In this document: positions 20,542 to 29,928 of the stretch, one piece after another
How the letters are laid out: every line of letters begins with the position of its first letter
How positions within the stretch are numbered: the first letter of the stretch is position 1
Source of the DNA: Candidatus Bacteroides merdavium
Lineage (GTDB): Bacteria; Bacteroidota; Bacteroidia; Bacteroidales; Bacteroidaceae
Direction of reading: 5' to 3'
DNA: 64,000 bases
Assembly: GCA_019116805.1 (NCBI GenBank)
Contig: DXAV01000008.1
Coordinates: 1 to 64,000, forward strand
The notes under the pieces: model-generated
Databases searched by the model: none
Seen by the model: the letters and a program-made list of their open reading frames with translations, nothing else
Told to the model about the DNA's origin: nothing
Program-made: the position numbers and the translations under genes

Positions 20542-21711
20542 ATGAGTAACCAACGATACATGATGCGTGGCGTAAGCGCATCGAAAGAGGATGTTCACAA
20601 CGCCATCAAGAACATCGACAAGGGCATTTTCCCGCAGGCCTTCTGCAAGATTATCCCCGACATACTGGGCGGCGACCCGGAGTATTGCAACATCATGCAC
20701 GCCGACGGAGCAGGCACCAAGTCCTCACTGGCCTACATGTACTGGAAGGAGACGGGCGACCTCTCGGTGTGGAAAGGCATCGCGCAGGACGCACTCATCA
20801 TGAACATCGACGACCTGCTCTGCGTGGGCGCGGTGGACAACATCCTCGTTTCCTCCACCATCGGACGCAACAAGCTGCTGGTGCCGGGCGAAGTCATCTC
20901 CGCCATCATCAACGGTACGGACGAGCTGCTGGCCGAGCTGCGTGAAATGGGCGTGGGCGTCTATGCCACGGGCGGCGAGACGGCCGACGTGGGCGACCTG
21001 GTGCGCACCATCATCGTGGACTCTACCGTAACCTGCCGCATGAAGCGTAGCGATGTCATCAACAACGCCAACATCCGTCCGGGCGACGTCATCGTGGGCC
21101 TCGCCAGCTACGGACAGGCTACTTACGAGAAGGAATACAACGGCGGCATGGGCAGCAACGGCCTGACCTCGGCCCGCCACGATGTCTTTGCCAAGTACCT
21201 GGCAGAGAAATATCCGGAGAGCTACGACAAGGCTGTGCCCAACGAACTGGTGTACAGCGGCCAGCTGAAGCTGACCGACAAGGTAGAAGGCAGCCCGCTG
21301 GATGCAGGCAAGCTCGTCCTCTCGCCCACCCGTACCTATGCGCCGGTTGTCAAGAAGCTGCTCGACGCCCTGCGCCCCCAGATCCATGGCATGGTACACT
21401 GCTCGGGCGGCGCACAGACCAAGGTGCTGCACTTCGTGGGCGACAACTGCCGCGTCATCAAGGACAACCTCTTTCCCGTACCTCCCCTGTTCCGCACCAT
21501 CAAGGAGCAGAGCGACACGGACTGGGCGGAGATGTACAAGGTATTCAACATGGGACACCGTCTGGAAGTTTACCTTTCGCCCGAGCATGCCGAGGAAGTC
21601 ATCGCCATCTCGAAGTCGTTCAACATCGACGCACAGGTCATCGGCCGCATCGAGGAAAGCGACAAGAAGGAGCTGATCATCCGCTCGGAGTTCGGTGAGT
21701 TCAAGTACTGA
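20542..21711 (+). CDS. purM: Phosphoribosylformylglycinamidine cyclo-ligase family (AIR synthase)
   Basis: YCNIMHADGAGTKSSLAYMYW, TGGETADVGDLVRT. Confidence 0.88.
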   Translation: MSNQRYMMRGVSASKEDVHNAIKNIDKGIFPQAFCKIIPDILGGDPEYCNIMHADGAGTKSSLAYMYWKETGDLSVWKGIAQDALIMNIDDLLCVGAVDNILVSSTIGRNKLLVPGEVISAIINGTDELLAELREMGVGVYATGGETADVGDLVRTIIVDSTVTCRMKRSDVINNANIRPGDVIVGLASYGQATYEKEYNGGMGSNGLTSARHDVFAKYLAEKYPESYDKAVPNELVYSGQLKLTDKVEGSPLDAGKLVLSPTRTYAPVVKKLLDALRPQIHGMVHCSGGAQTKVLHFVGDNCRVIKDNLFPVPPLFRTIKEQSDTDWAEMYKVFNMGHRLEVYLSPEHAEEVIAISKSFNIDAQVIGRIEESDKKELIIRSEFGEFKY

Positions 21712-21731
21712 TTAAAACGGCCTTGCGTGCT

Positions 21732-21821
21732 ATGGACTATGTAGTCATTATTCTGATTGTGGCGTGTGTATTGGCTTGGGGGCAATATTACCGGAGCAAT
21801 ACCCGTCGCAAGAAGAAATAA
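21732..21821 (+). CDS. Putative 29-aa small transmembrane protein
   Basis: MDYVVIILIVACVLAWGQYYRSNTRRKKK*: single hydrophobic helix plus basic tail, 20 nt after purM; below the ORF track's apparent 60-aa cut-off. Confidence 0.45.
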   Translation: MDYVVIILIVACVLAWGQYYRSNTRRKKK

Positions 21822-21858
21822 AGGCACGGTAAAAGAGATAAATAATTACTCCAAAGTC

Positions 21859-22116
21859 ATGAAGACAACTCTTGGAAAGCTCATTCTGTATGTCATACTG
21901 TGGATCGTAGCAGGTGCCGCATTGAGCGTTGTAGCCACACGCATCGGTTCAGATTATCTGCACAGCCTGGCTGTCATAGGTCCGCCCATGGTGGTAGGTT
22001 ACCTGTCCAGTCTCGAAGACGGAAAGGAGAAGGGCCGCCGGTTGCGGTAGTAGCGATTGGTGCTACTGACAGGCATACTCACCACTGCGTTTTGGCTGCT
22101 TGAGAAATTAGTGTAA
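21859..22116 (+). pseudogene. Small membrane protein interrupted by tandem in-frame TAG TAG
   Basis: 63-aa ORF to TAG 22048; same frame continues past TAGTAG as RLVLLTGILTTAFWLLEKLV*, matching the C-terminus of the two downstream paralogs. Confidence 0.6.
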
Positions 22117-22142
22117 CGGAATAAATGTTTTAGGCAAGAATT

Positions 22143-22421
22143 ATGGAACGAGAACACCAAGGTTGCCTGATAGGTATTGGCATGGTAGCCGTCTGTGGAG
22201 CTATCCTTTTTGTGGCTTACAAGTGGGATATTCCATTCCTGAAGTGCGTCTGCTACCTGTTACCGGCTCTCATCGGATCCTACATAGGTAGCCAGTATTT
22301 CAGCAACGAAGAGCAGCGGGTAAAGAACCGCTTCTCGCGCCGGACGTGGGTATTACTCATTATCGGATGCCTGGCATTAGCTGCTCTATTGGCCTGGCTA
22401 CTGGAAGGGAGATTGTGGTAA
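22143..22421 (+). CDS. Small membrane protein (paralog 2)
   Basis: 3 predicted TM; ends RRTWVLLIIGCLALAALLAWLLEGRLW. Confidence 0.7.
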   Translation: MEREHQGCLIGIGMVAVCGAILFVAYKWDIPFLKCVCYLLPALIGSYIGSQYFSNEEQRVKNRFSRRTWVLLIIGCLALAALLAWLLEGRLW

Positions 22422-22441
22422 AACAATAAACAGACAGAAAT

Positions 22442-22720
22442 ATGAAACATTTACTCAAAGTCATTCTCGTGGCCGTTGTCATCCTTGCCTTCTGCTTCGG
22501 CCTTTACGTCCTCAGCGACCGGTGGGATGCGCCTGTTCTCCGATTCCTGAACTACACCATCATCGGTGCAGCCACTGGAATTTACTCCGGTCCCCGTCTT
22601 GCTCCCGAAGCCGATAAGGCGAAGTATCGCATGACTCCCAGGAAATGGATACTGAGCATCGCAGGCGTAGTCGTGTTTGCGGCAGTGCTGGCGTGGCTGG
22701 TTGAGGGGAGGTTGTGGTAA
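22442..22720 (+). CDS. Small membrane protein (paralog 3)
   Basis: Ends PRKWILSIAGVVVFAAVLAWLVEGRLW. Confidence 0.7.
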   Translation: MKHLLKVILVAVVILAFCFGLYVLSDRWDAPVLRFLNYTIIGAATGIYSGPRLAPEADKAKYRMTPRKWILSIAGVVVFAAVLAWLVEGRLW

Positions 22721-22741
22721 TAATAGAATAATACGAAATAA

Positions 22742-23854
22742 ATGGCAGAAAACAACACCATACTGGAAAAGCTCGACGGCCTCGTGGCCCGCTTCGAGGA
22801 AGTATCGACACTGATTACCGACCCGGCAGTCATTGCCGACCAGAAGCGGTACGTCAAGCTGACGAAAGAATACAAGGAACTGGGCGACCTGATGGACGCC
22901 CGCAAGGAATACATGCAGGTATTGAACGGCATCGACGAGGCCAAGGGCATCATCGCCAACGAAACCGATGCCGAGATGCGCGACATGGCACGCGAGGAAC
23001 TTGATGCCTGCCAGACGCGCCTGCCCGAACTGGAAGAGCACATCAAGCTGCTGCTCGTTCCGGCCGACCTGCAGGACAGCCGCAACGCCATCCTCGAGAT
23101 ACGTGGCGGTACGGGCGGCGACGAAGCGGCCATCTTTGCAGGCGACCTCTTCCGCATGTACTCCAAGTACTGCGACATCAAGGGCTGGAAGCTCGAAGTG
23201 TCCAGCGCCAACGAAGGAGCCGCCGGTGGCTTCAAGGAAATCATCTGTTCCGTCACGGGTGACAACGTGTATGGCACGCTGAAGTATGAGTCGGGCGTAC
23301 ACCGCGTACAGCGCGTACCGGCCACGGAGACACAGGGCCGCGTGCATACCTCGGCCGCCTCGGTAGCCGTACTGCCCGAAGCCGAAGAGTTCGACGTGGT
23401 GATCAATGAAGGCGAAATCAAGTGGGACACCTTCCGAAGCGGCGGTGCAGGCGGTCAGAACGTGAACAAGGTAGAATCGGGCGTACGTCTGCGCTACAAC
23501 TGGAAGAACCCGCTGACGGGTGTCGTAGAGGAAATCCTCATCGAGTGTACCGAGACGCGCGACCAGCCCAAGAACAAGGAGCGTGCCCTCTCGCGTCTGC
23601 GCACCTTCATCTACGACAAGGAGCATCAGAAGTACATCGACGACATCGCCTCCAAACGCAAGACAATGGTCAGCACAGGCGACCGCTCGGCCAAGATACG
23701 TACCTACAACTATCCGCAGGGACGCATCACCGACCACCGCATCAACTACACCATCTATAACCTGGCCGCCTTCATGGACGGCGACATCCAGGACTGCATC
23801 GACCACCTCATCGTGGCTGAGAATGCGGAACGGTTGAAGGAAAGCGAGCTGTGA
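22742..23854 (+). CDS. prfA: Peptide chain release factor 1
   Basis: RGGTGGDEAAIFAGDL, RSGGAGGQNVNKVESGVRL. Confidence 0.96.
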   Translation: MAENNTILEKLDGLVARFEEVSTLITDPAVIADQKRYVKLTKEYKELGDLMDARKEYMQVLNGIDEAKGIIANETDAEMRDMAREELDACQTRLPELEEHIKLLLVPADLQDSRNAILEIRGGTGGDEAAIFAGDLFRMYSKYCDIKGWKLEVSSANEGAAGGFKEIICSVTGDNVYGTLKYESGVHRVQRVPATETQGRVHTSAASVAVLPEAEEFDVVINEGEIKWDTFRSGGAGGQNVNKVESGVRLRYNWKNPLTGVVEEILIECTETRDQPKNKERALSRLRTFIYDKEHQKYIDDIASKRKTMVSTGDRSAKIRTYNYPQGRITDHRINYTIYNLAAFMDGDIQDCIDHLIVAENAERLKESEL

Positions 23855-23855
23855 G

Positions 23856-23998
23856 GCAGCTACGAGTGATGAGCTACAAGCTACGAGTGACGAGCTACGA
23901 GTGCCTCCTTACCACATGTAAAACTCCAACAATAACCAAGAGCTGCAAAGCCGCACGCTACATACCCGTAGTTCGTAACTTGTAGCTCATAACTATAA
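23856..23998. repeat. GAGCTAC heptad inverted-repeat hairpin
   Basis: cagctacgagtgatgagctacaagctacgagtgacgagctacgag ... cgtagttcgtaacttgtagctcataact. Confidence 0.8.
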
Positions 23999-24003
23999 AA
24001 GAC

Positions 24004-24828
24004 ATGAACAAGCAACAACTCTTTGAAAACATCAAGAAGAAACAGTCGTTCCTCTGCGTGGGGCTCGACACGGACATCAAGAAGATTCCCGAACACCTGC
24101 TGAAGGAAGAAGATCCCATCTTTGCCTTCAACAAGGCCATCATCGATGCAACGCAGGACCTCTGCATCGCTTACAAACCCAATCTGGCTTTCTACGAGAG
24201 TATGGGCGTAAAGGGATGGATTGCCTTCGAAAAGACGGTGAACTACATCAAACAGAACTATCCCGACCAGTTCATCATCGCCGACGCCAAGCGCGGCGAC
24301 ATCGGCAACACGTCGGCCATGTATGCCCGCACCTTCTTCGAAGAACTGGACATTGACTCTGTGACCGTAGCTCCCTACATGGGCGAGGACAGCGTGACAC
24401 CGTTCCTGACATACGAAGGCAAGTGGGTCATCCTGTTGGCACTGACCAGCAACAAGGGCTCGCACGACTTCCAGCTGACAGAAGATAAAGATGGCGAGCG
24501 TCTGTTCGAGAAAGTGCTACGCAAGAGCCAAGAGTGGGCCAACGACGAGAACATGATGTATGTGGTAGGTGCTACACAAGGCCGCATGTTCGAGGACATC
24601 CGCAAAGTCGTTCCCAATCACTTCCTGCTCGTTCCGGGCGTAGGCGCTCAGGGCGGTTCGCTGGAAGAAGTCTGCAAGTATGGCATGACGAAGGAGTGCG
24701 GCCTCATCGTCAACTCCAGCCGTGGCATCATCTACGTGGACAAGACGGAAAACTTCGCCGCCGCCAGCCGCAAGGCCGCACAGGAAGTGCAGGCACAGAT
24801 GGCTGAGCAGCTGAAGGCTATTCTTTGA
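24004..24828 (+). CDS. pyrF: Orotidine 5'-phosphate decarboxylase
   Basis: [31 protein letters not shown]. Confidence 0.96.
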   Translation: MNKQQLFENIKKKQSFLCVGLDTDIKKIPEHLLKEEDPIFAFNKAIIDATQDLCIAYKPNLAFYESMGVKGWIAFEKTVNYIKQNYPDQFIIADAKRGDIGNTSAMYARTFFEELDIDSVTVAPYMGEDSVTPFLTYEGKWVILLALTSNKGSHDFQLTEDKDGERLFEKVLRKSQEWANDENMMYVVGATQGRMFEDIRKVVPNHFLLVPGVGAQGGSLEEVCKYGMTKECGLIVNSSRGIIYVDKTENFAAASRKAAQEVQAQMAEQLKAIL

Positions 24829-24857
24829 TTCGGCGAAAAGCTCCATTACATAACGAA

Positions 24858-25001
24858 GGTGTATCAAAAATAAGAGTTCGCTTTCTTTAGGCACGGATTA
24901 CACGGATTTCACGGATTAATATCTATATATATTCCGCGTTTTTCCGCGTAATCCGTGCCTGAATATAACAGGAAGTCAGCCTCTCTTTATTTTGATACAC
25001 C
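24858..25001. repeat. MITE-like nested palindrome with 19-bp terminal inverted repeats, containing a CGGATTACG hairpin
   Basis: GGTGTATCAAAAATAAGAG (24858-24876) vs CTCTTTATTTTGATACACC (24983-25001), 17/19 matching. Confidence 0.65.
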
Positions 25002-25033
25002 CTTTCTTCGTCGAAAAGCTATGCTCTACCAAC

Positions 25034-26116
25034 TTACTTCAGATACTCCCTGAAGAAACTCTCAATCTTGTCGAAAGGTATTACCTGCAGGTTGTCGTAC
25101 AGGTCGGTGTGGTTGGCACCGGGAATGATGAGCAGTTCCTTGTTGTCGCCCGTCAGCTTCTGGAAGGCATCCCTGCTGAAGTAGCATGAATGGGCCTTCT
25201 CTCCGTGAATCATCAGGACAGCGCTGCGTATCTCGTTGCTATAAGTCAGGATGGGCATGTTGATGAACGACAGCGAAGAAGTCTTGTTCCATCCGTCGTT
25301 CGAGTTGAGCGAACGCTTGTGGTAGCCGCGCGGTGTCTTGTAGTAGGCATAGTAATCCTTTACGAACTGAGGTGCGTCGGCAGGCAGCGGGTCCACCACA
25401 CCACCGGCACGTTCGTAGGAGCCGTTGCGGTAGTCGGCCGTACGCTGGGCGTTGAGTTGGCGGCGGAGTTCGTAACGCTGGTCGGCATCCATCGAGTCGA
25501 AGTAACCGTTGGCATTCACGCGGCTCATGTCGTACATGGTCGAAGTGACCGTCGCCTTGATGCGCGTGTCGATGGCGGCGGCATTCAAGGCCATGCCTCC
25601 CCAACCGCAGATACCGAGGATACCGATACGCTCAGGATCCACGTCGTCGCGGGTAGACAGATAGTCCACGGCCGCACAGAAGTCTTCCGTATTGATGTCG
25701 GGCGAAGCCACATAGCGAGGTTGGCCGCCACTCTCGCCTGTAAAAGAGGGGTCGAAAGCGATAGTCAGAAAACCACGCTCGGCCAAAGTCTGCGCATAGA
25801 GGCCGGACGACTGCTCCTTGACAGCTCCGAACGGTCCGCTCACGGCAATGGCTGCCAGCTTGCCCGTCGCCTGCTTCGGCACGTAGAGGTCGGCCACAAG
25901 CGTAATGCCGTAACGGTTGTGGAAGGTCACTTTACTATGATTCACTTTGTCGCTCTGTGGGAACACCTTGTCCCACTCGCTGGTCAATTCCAATTTTTCC
26001 ATATCATGTTGTTTTGAAGGGTTACACTTGTCCGTAACGTTTGCCGCATCAGCGGCGGTAAGGCCTGTCAGCAGGAAAGCTGCCAGCAGGCAGGAGAGAG
26101 TTTTCTTTCTGTTCAT
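25034..26116 (-). CDS. Alpha/beta hydrolase (dienelactone hydrolase-like), secreted
   Basis: Signal peptide; RIGILGICGWGGMALNAAAID nucleophile elbow. Confidence 0.85.
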   Translation of the reverse strand: MNRKKTLSCLLAAFLLTGLTAADAANVTDKCNPSKQHDMEKLELTSEWDKVFPQSDKVNHSKVTFHNRYGITLVADLYVPKQATGKLAAIAVSGPFGAVKEQSSGLYAQTLAERGFLTIAFDPSFTGESGGQPRYVASPDINTEDFCAAVDYLSTRDDVDPERIGILGICGWGGMALNAAAIDTRIKATVTSTMYDMSRVNANGYFDSMDADQRYELRRQLNAQRTADYRNGSYERAGGVVDPLPADAPQFVKDYYAYYKTPRGYHKRSLNSNDGWNKTSSLSFINMPILTYSNEIRSAVLMIHGEKAHSCYFSRDAFQKLTGDNKELLIIPGANHTDLYDNLQVIPFDKIESFFREYLK

Positions 26117-26143
26117 GTCTTACACCTTATTTTATATTCTACA

Positions 26144-26665
26144 TCATTCGCCACTCAAAGCGAGGGTCACGGTGACGTCTCCGTCGCCCAAAGCGGCTTT
26201 CAGTTCACTTTCCGACACGTTGTCAATCCTGCCGAGGCGGGTCAGCGAATAGCTGTTGCGCCCGTAGTAGATGACGAAATAGCGGCCCTGATACAGAATC
26301 AGGTCGCCCGGCACGGTTGAAATCTGTTCATCGTTGCGCGGCAGGGTGGTGCCTATCGGGCCTACCTTCTCCATCCGTGCATAGTCTTCCATCTCGATGG
26401 TGAGGTCTCCCTCGGCCAGCAGCGCCTTCAGCGCACGGGTCGAAGAGTTGTCCACCAGCGTGGCGGTAAATGTCTTTCCGCCCACTTTCAGTCTGATTGT
26501 ACTTGTTTCCATATTCTCTTGATTTTCATTTTCCGATTCTTCTTCCTCCGGCTGGGCGGGCTGTTCGGTTACGGGAGGCTCAAGCACCGGCTCGGGATCC
26601 GAGGTGCAGGACGCCGCCATCCAGGGCAGCAACAGGAGGAGGGGAATCAACAGACAGGTCTTCAT
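26144..26665 (-). CDS. Lipoprotein with cyclophilin-like fold domain
   Basis: Lipobox AASC; IRLKVGGKTFTATLVDNSSTRALKALL...GDLILYQGRYFVIYYG. Confidence 0.8.
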   Translation of the reverse strand: MKTCLLIPLLLLLPWMAASCTSDPEPVLEPPVTEQPAQPEEEESENENQENMETSTIRLKVGGKTFTATLVDNSSTRALKALLAEGDLTIEMEDYARMEKVGPIGTTLPRNDEQISTVPGDLILYQGRYFVIYYGRNSYSLTRLGRIDNVSESELKAALGDGDVTVTLALSGE

Positions 26666-26729
26666 GATGAAAAAGCTTTAGGGTTTCCAGATGCAAAGAT
26701 ACAGCGGAAGAAGCCTCGGTCATGTATAT

Positions 26730-26760
26730 GAATTACGGAAGAAATAACGAGAATTACGGA
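26730..26760. promoter_or_regulatory. Direct repeat GAATTACGGA x2 with 21-bp spacing in a divergent promoter region
   Basis: GAATTACGGA at 26730 and 26751. Confidence 0.45.
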
Positions 26761-26858
26761 TAGATGTACAGATTTCTTCCCCACTCGCCCCACCTCCCCC
26801 TTGTTTATCTCCTTGAAATCTCCTACCTTTGGGCGTAAACAAATAAGAACATCCGACC

Positions 26859-27338
26859 ATGAATCACGAAAACAACGTTGCCACCGCCTCAGGAAAGACG
26901 GACAACATGCCCAAAGACTATATCTACTGTCCTGCCGCCGACGGAGCCTGTCCCCGCGCTCCGCAATGCTTGCGTGCCATCGCCTATCGTCAGTTGACGG
27001 CAACAGAGGCTTCGGACAAGCCTGGCCCCATCCGCATTGTGCACCCTGCCTGCGTCGCCCATGCACAGAAGGGATGCGATTACTACCGCGACAGCACGCC
27101 CGTGCGCTTCGCCCAAGGCATGACGAAGCTGTTCGACGAGATCCCCCACCGACTGGAGGCAGACATCAGACGGCGCATCATGGCCTGCTTCTCTTGCAGA
27201 AGCTATTACTTCCAAAGCCGGAAGGGTGAACGACTCATCACGCCCAAGGAGCAACAGGATATAGCCAACGTCTTCCGTCGGGCAGGACTGAAAGCCGAAC
27301 CGGAGTTCGATGACTACGTCGAGGAAACTTATTGGTAA
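26859..27338 (+). CDS. DUF6078 family protein
   Basis: Cys-rich PKDYIYCPAADGACPRAPQCLRA. Confidence 0.75.
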   Translation: MNHENNVATASGKTDNMPKDYIYCPAADGACPRAPQCLRAIAYRQLTATEASDKPGPIRIVHPACVAHAQKGCDYYRDSTPVRFAQGMTKLFDEIPHRLEADIRRRIMACFSCRSYYFQSRKGERLITPKEQQDIANVFRRAGLKAEPEFDDYVEETYW

Positions 27339-27373
27339 TCAGCCACCAAGCAGTTTATTTCAGTTTACTAAAA

Positions 27374-27492
27374 ATAAACTGCCAGTTTAAACGTAATAAA
27401 CTGATAGTTTAAAGGCATTAAACTGATAGTTTAAAGGCATTAAACTGACAGTTTAAACGGAGTAAACTGACGGTTTAAAGGCTTTGAACCGA
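27374..27492. repeat. Exact 22-bp-period palindrome array AAACTGnyAGTTTAAAGGCATT, 6 units
   Basis: AAACTG/GAACCG starts 27376, 27398, 27420, 27442, 27464, 27486. Confidence 0.9.
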
Positions 27493-27563
27493 GAGTACAC
27501 AGACGATAAACGGAGACCATCTGCCCATCGTCCCATCCTATCCTCACCCTAAAAACAGAAATC

Positions 27564-28793
27564 ATGAGCTACGAACGCAAAATCATTAACGACCCCGTCT
27601 TCGGGTTCATCAACATACCGAAGGGACTGCTCTACGACCTCGTGTGCCATCCACTGCTACAACGCCTGACGCGCATCCGCCAGCTGGGCCTATCGTCCGT
27701 GGTCTATCCCGGCGCCCAACATACACGCTTCCAGCACTCGCTCGGCGCCTTCTACCTGATGACCGAGGCCATCCAGCACCTGACGGCCAAGGGCAACTTC
27801 ATCTTCGACAGCGAGGCCGAAGCCGTCAAGGCCGCCATCCTGATGCACGACATCGGCCACGGGCCCTTCTCGCACGTGCTGGAAGACACCATCGTGCGCG
27901 GCGTCTCCCACGAAGACATCTCGCTGCTGCTGATGGAGCGCATCAACCGCGAGATGAACGGACAGCTGACGCTGGCCATCCAGATATTCAAGGACGAGTA
28001 TCCCAAGCGCTTCCTCCACCAGCTGGTCAGCGGCCAGCTCGACATGGACCGCCTGGACTACCTGCGCCGCGACAGCTTCTACACGGGCGTCACCGAGGGA
28101 AACATCGGCTCGGCGCGCATCATCAAGATGCTCGACGTCAAGGACGACCACCTCGTCGTCGAGGAGAAAGGCATCTACTCCATCGAGAACTTCCTCATGG
28201 CCCGCCGCCTGATGTACTGGCAGGTGTATCTGCACAAGGCCTCCGTGGCCTACGAGCGGATGCTCATCGCCGCCCTGCTCCGCGCCAAGGAGCTGGCTGC
28301 CAAGGGCGAAAAGCTCTTCGCCTCGCCCGCACTGCGCTTCTTCCTCTACAACGACGTGGACCGCACGCGCTTCTACGACGACCCAGCCTGCCTCGAGAAC
28401 TTCATCCGTCTGGACGACAACGACATCTGGACCTCGCTCAAGGTGTGGTGCGGACACCCCGACAAGGTGCTCTCCACACTGAGCACGGGCATGGTGGACC
28501 GCCGCCTGTTCAAGGTGGAAATCTCCACCGAACCCGCCACCGAGGAGCGCAAGCAGGAACTGACGGCACAGATAGCCGCCGCGCTGGACGTGACGCCTGC
28601 CGAAGCCGCCTGGTTCGTCTCCGTTCCCCGCATCGAGAAGAACATGTACAATCCCGCCGACGACAGCATCGACATCCTCTACAAGGACGGCACCACGAAG
28701 AACATCGCCGAAGCATCGGACATGCTCAACATCCAGCTGCTCTCGAAGAAGGTAAAAAAATACTACCTTTGCTACCTGAGGCTGCATAGATAA
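27564..28793 (+). CDS. HD-domain phosphohydrolase (dNTPase-like)
   Basis: HTRFQHSLGAFYL, ILMHDIGHGPFSHVLE. Confidence 0.93.
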   Translation: MSYERKIINDPVFGFINIPKGLLYDLVCHPLLQRLTRIRQLGLSSVVYPGAQHTRFQHSLGAFYLMTEAIQHLTAKGNFIFDSEAEAVKAAILMHDIGHGPFSHVLEDTIVRGVSHEDISLLLMERINREMNGQLTLAIQIFKDEYPKRFLHQLVSGQLDMDRLDYLRRDSFYTGVTEGNIGSARIIKMLDVKDDHLVVEEKGIYSIENFLMARRLMYWQVYLHKASVAYERMLIAALLRAKELAAKGEKLFASPALRFFLYNDVDRTRFYDDPACLENFIRLDDNDIWTSLKVWCGHPDKVLSTLSTGMVDRRLFKVEISTEPATEERKQELTAQIAAALDVTPAEAAWFVSVPRIEKNMYNPADDSIDILYKDGTTKNIAEASDMLNIQLLSKKVKKYYLCYLRLHR

Positions 28794-28878
28794 GTATAAA
28801 ATATTCACCCGAGGACAAGGAAATATAAAAAAAAAGTCCGTTATTTGTGTTTTGAAAACCATTTAGCAAGAAACAGAC

Positions 28879-29922
28879 ATGGAATTTTCAGCCAAACAAA
28901 TAGCTGCCTATATACAGGGAGAAATCGTGGGAAACGAGAATGCGACCGTACATACCTTCGCCAAAATCGAGGAAGGAATACCCGGCGCATTGTCTTTCCT
29001 GTCCAATCCGAAATACACTCCCTATATCTACGAGTCGAAGGCCAGCATTATCTTGGTGAACAAGGACTTCGAACCCGAACATGAAATAAAAGCGACCCTT
29101 ATCAAGGTGGAAAACGCCTATGAGAGCCTTGCGAAGCTGATGACGCTCTACGAGCAGAGCAAACCGCAACTGAAGGGTATCGACCCGCTGGCCTATGTGG
29201 CCCCCACAGCCAAGGTGGGAGAGAACGTTTACATCGGTCCCTTCGCTTATGTGGGCGACGGAGTGGAAATAGGCGACGGCACCGCCCTTCATCCGCGTGC
29301 CACAATCTGCGCCGGAGCACGTGTAGGCAGCCATTGTATCCTTTATCCGGGTGCGACAGTCTATCACGACTGCCGTGTGGGCAACAACTGCATTCTGCAT
29401 GCAGGATGCGTCATCGGTGCTGATGGTTTCGGATTTGCCCCCACCCCCGAAGGCTATGAAAAAATTCCACAAATCGGCATTGTCATCCTCGAAGACAATG
29501 TAGAGATAGGAGCTAATACGTGCGTGGACCGCGCCACGATGGGAGCCACCATCGTACATCGCGGTGTGAAGCTGGACAACCTCGTCCAGATAGCCCACAA
29601 CGACGAGATAGGTTCGCACACGGTAATGGCCGCACAGGTAGGTGTGGCCGGTTCGACCAAGATAGGCGAATGGTGTATGTTCGGCGGCCAGGTAGGCATT
29701 GCCGGCCATATCCACATCGGCGACAAAGTCGTGTTCGGTGCCCAGTCGGGCGTACCGAGCAGCACCAAGGACAATCAACGCCTGATAGGGACACCGCCTA
29801 TGGAAGAGAAACCCTATTTCAAGTCGCAGGCCATCTTCCGCAAGCTGCCCGACATGTATTTCGAACTGAATGCGCTCCGCAAGGAACTGAACGAACTCAA
29901 AGAACAATTAAAGAATAAATAA
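28879..29922 (+). CDS. lpxD: UDP-3-O-acylglucosamine N-acyltransferase
   Basis: Hexapeptide repeats, [21 protein letters not shown]. Confidence 0.95.
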   Translation: MEFSAKQIAAYIQGEIVGNENATVHTFAKIEEGIPGALSFLSNPKYTPYIYESKASIILVNKDFEPEHEIKATLIKVENAYESLAKLMTLYEQSKPQLKGIDPLAYVAPTAKVGENVYIGPFAYVGDGVEIGDGTALHPRATICAGARVGSHCILYPGATVYHDCRVGNNCILHAGCVIGADGFGFAPTPEGYEKIPQIGIVILEDNVEIGANTCVDRATMGATIVHRGVKLDNLVQIAHNDEIGSHTVMAAQVGVAGSTKIGEWCMFGGQVGIAGHIHIGDKVVFGAQSGVPSSTKDNQRLIGTPPMEEKPYFKSQAIFRKLPDMYFELNALRKELNELKEQLKNK

Positions 29923-29928
29923 GACTCC

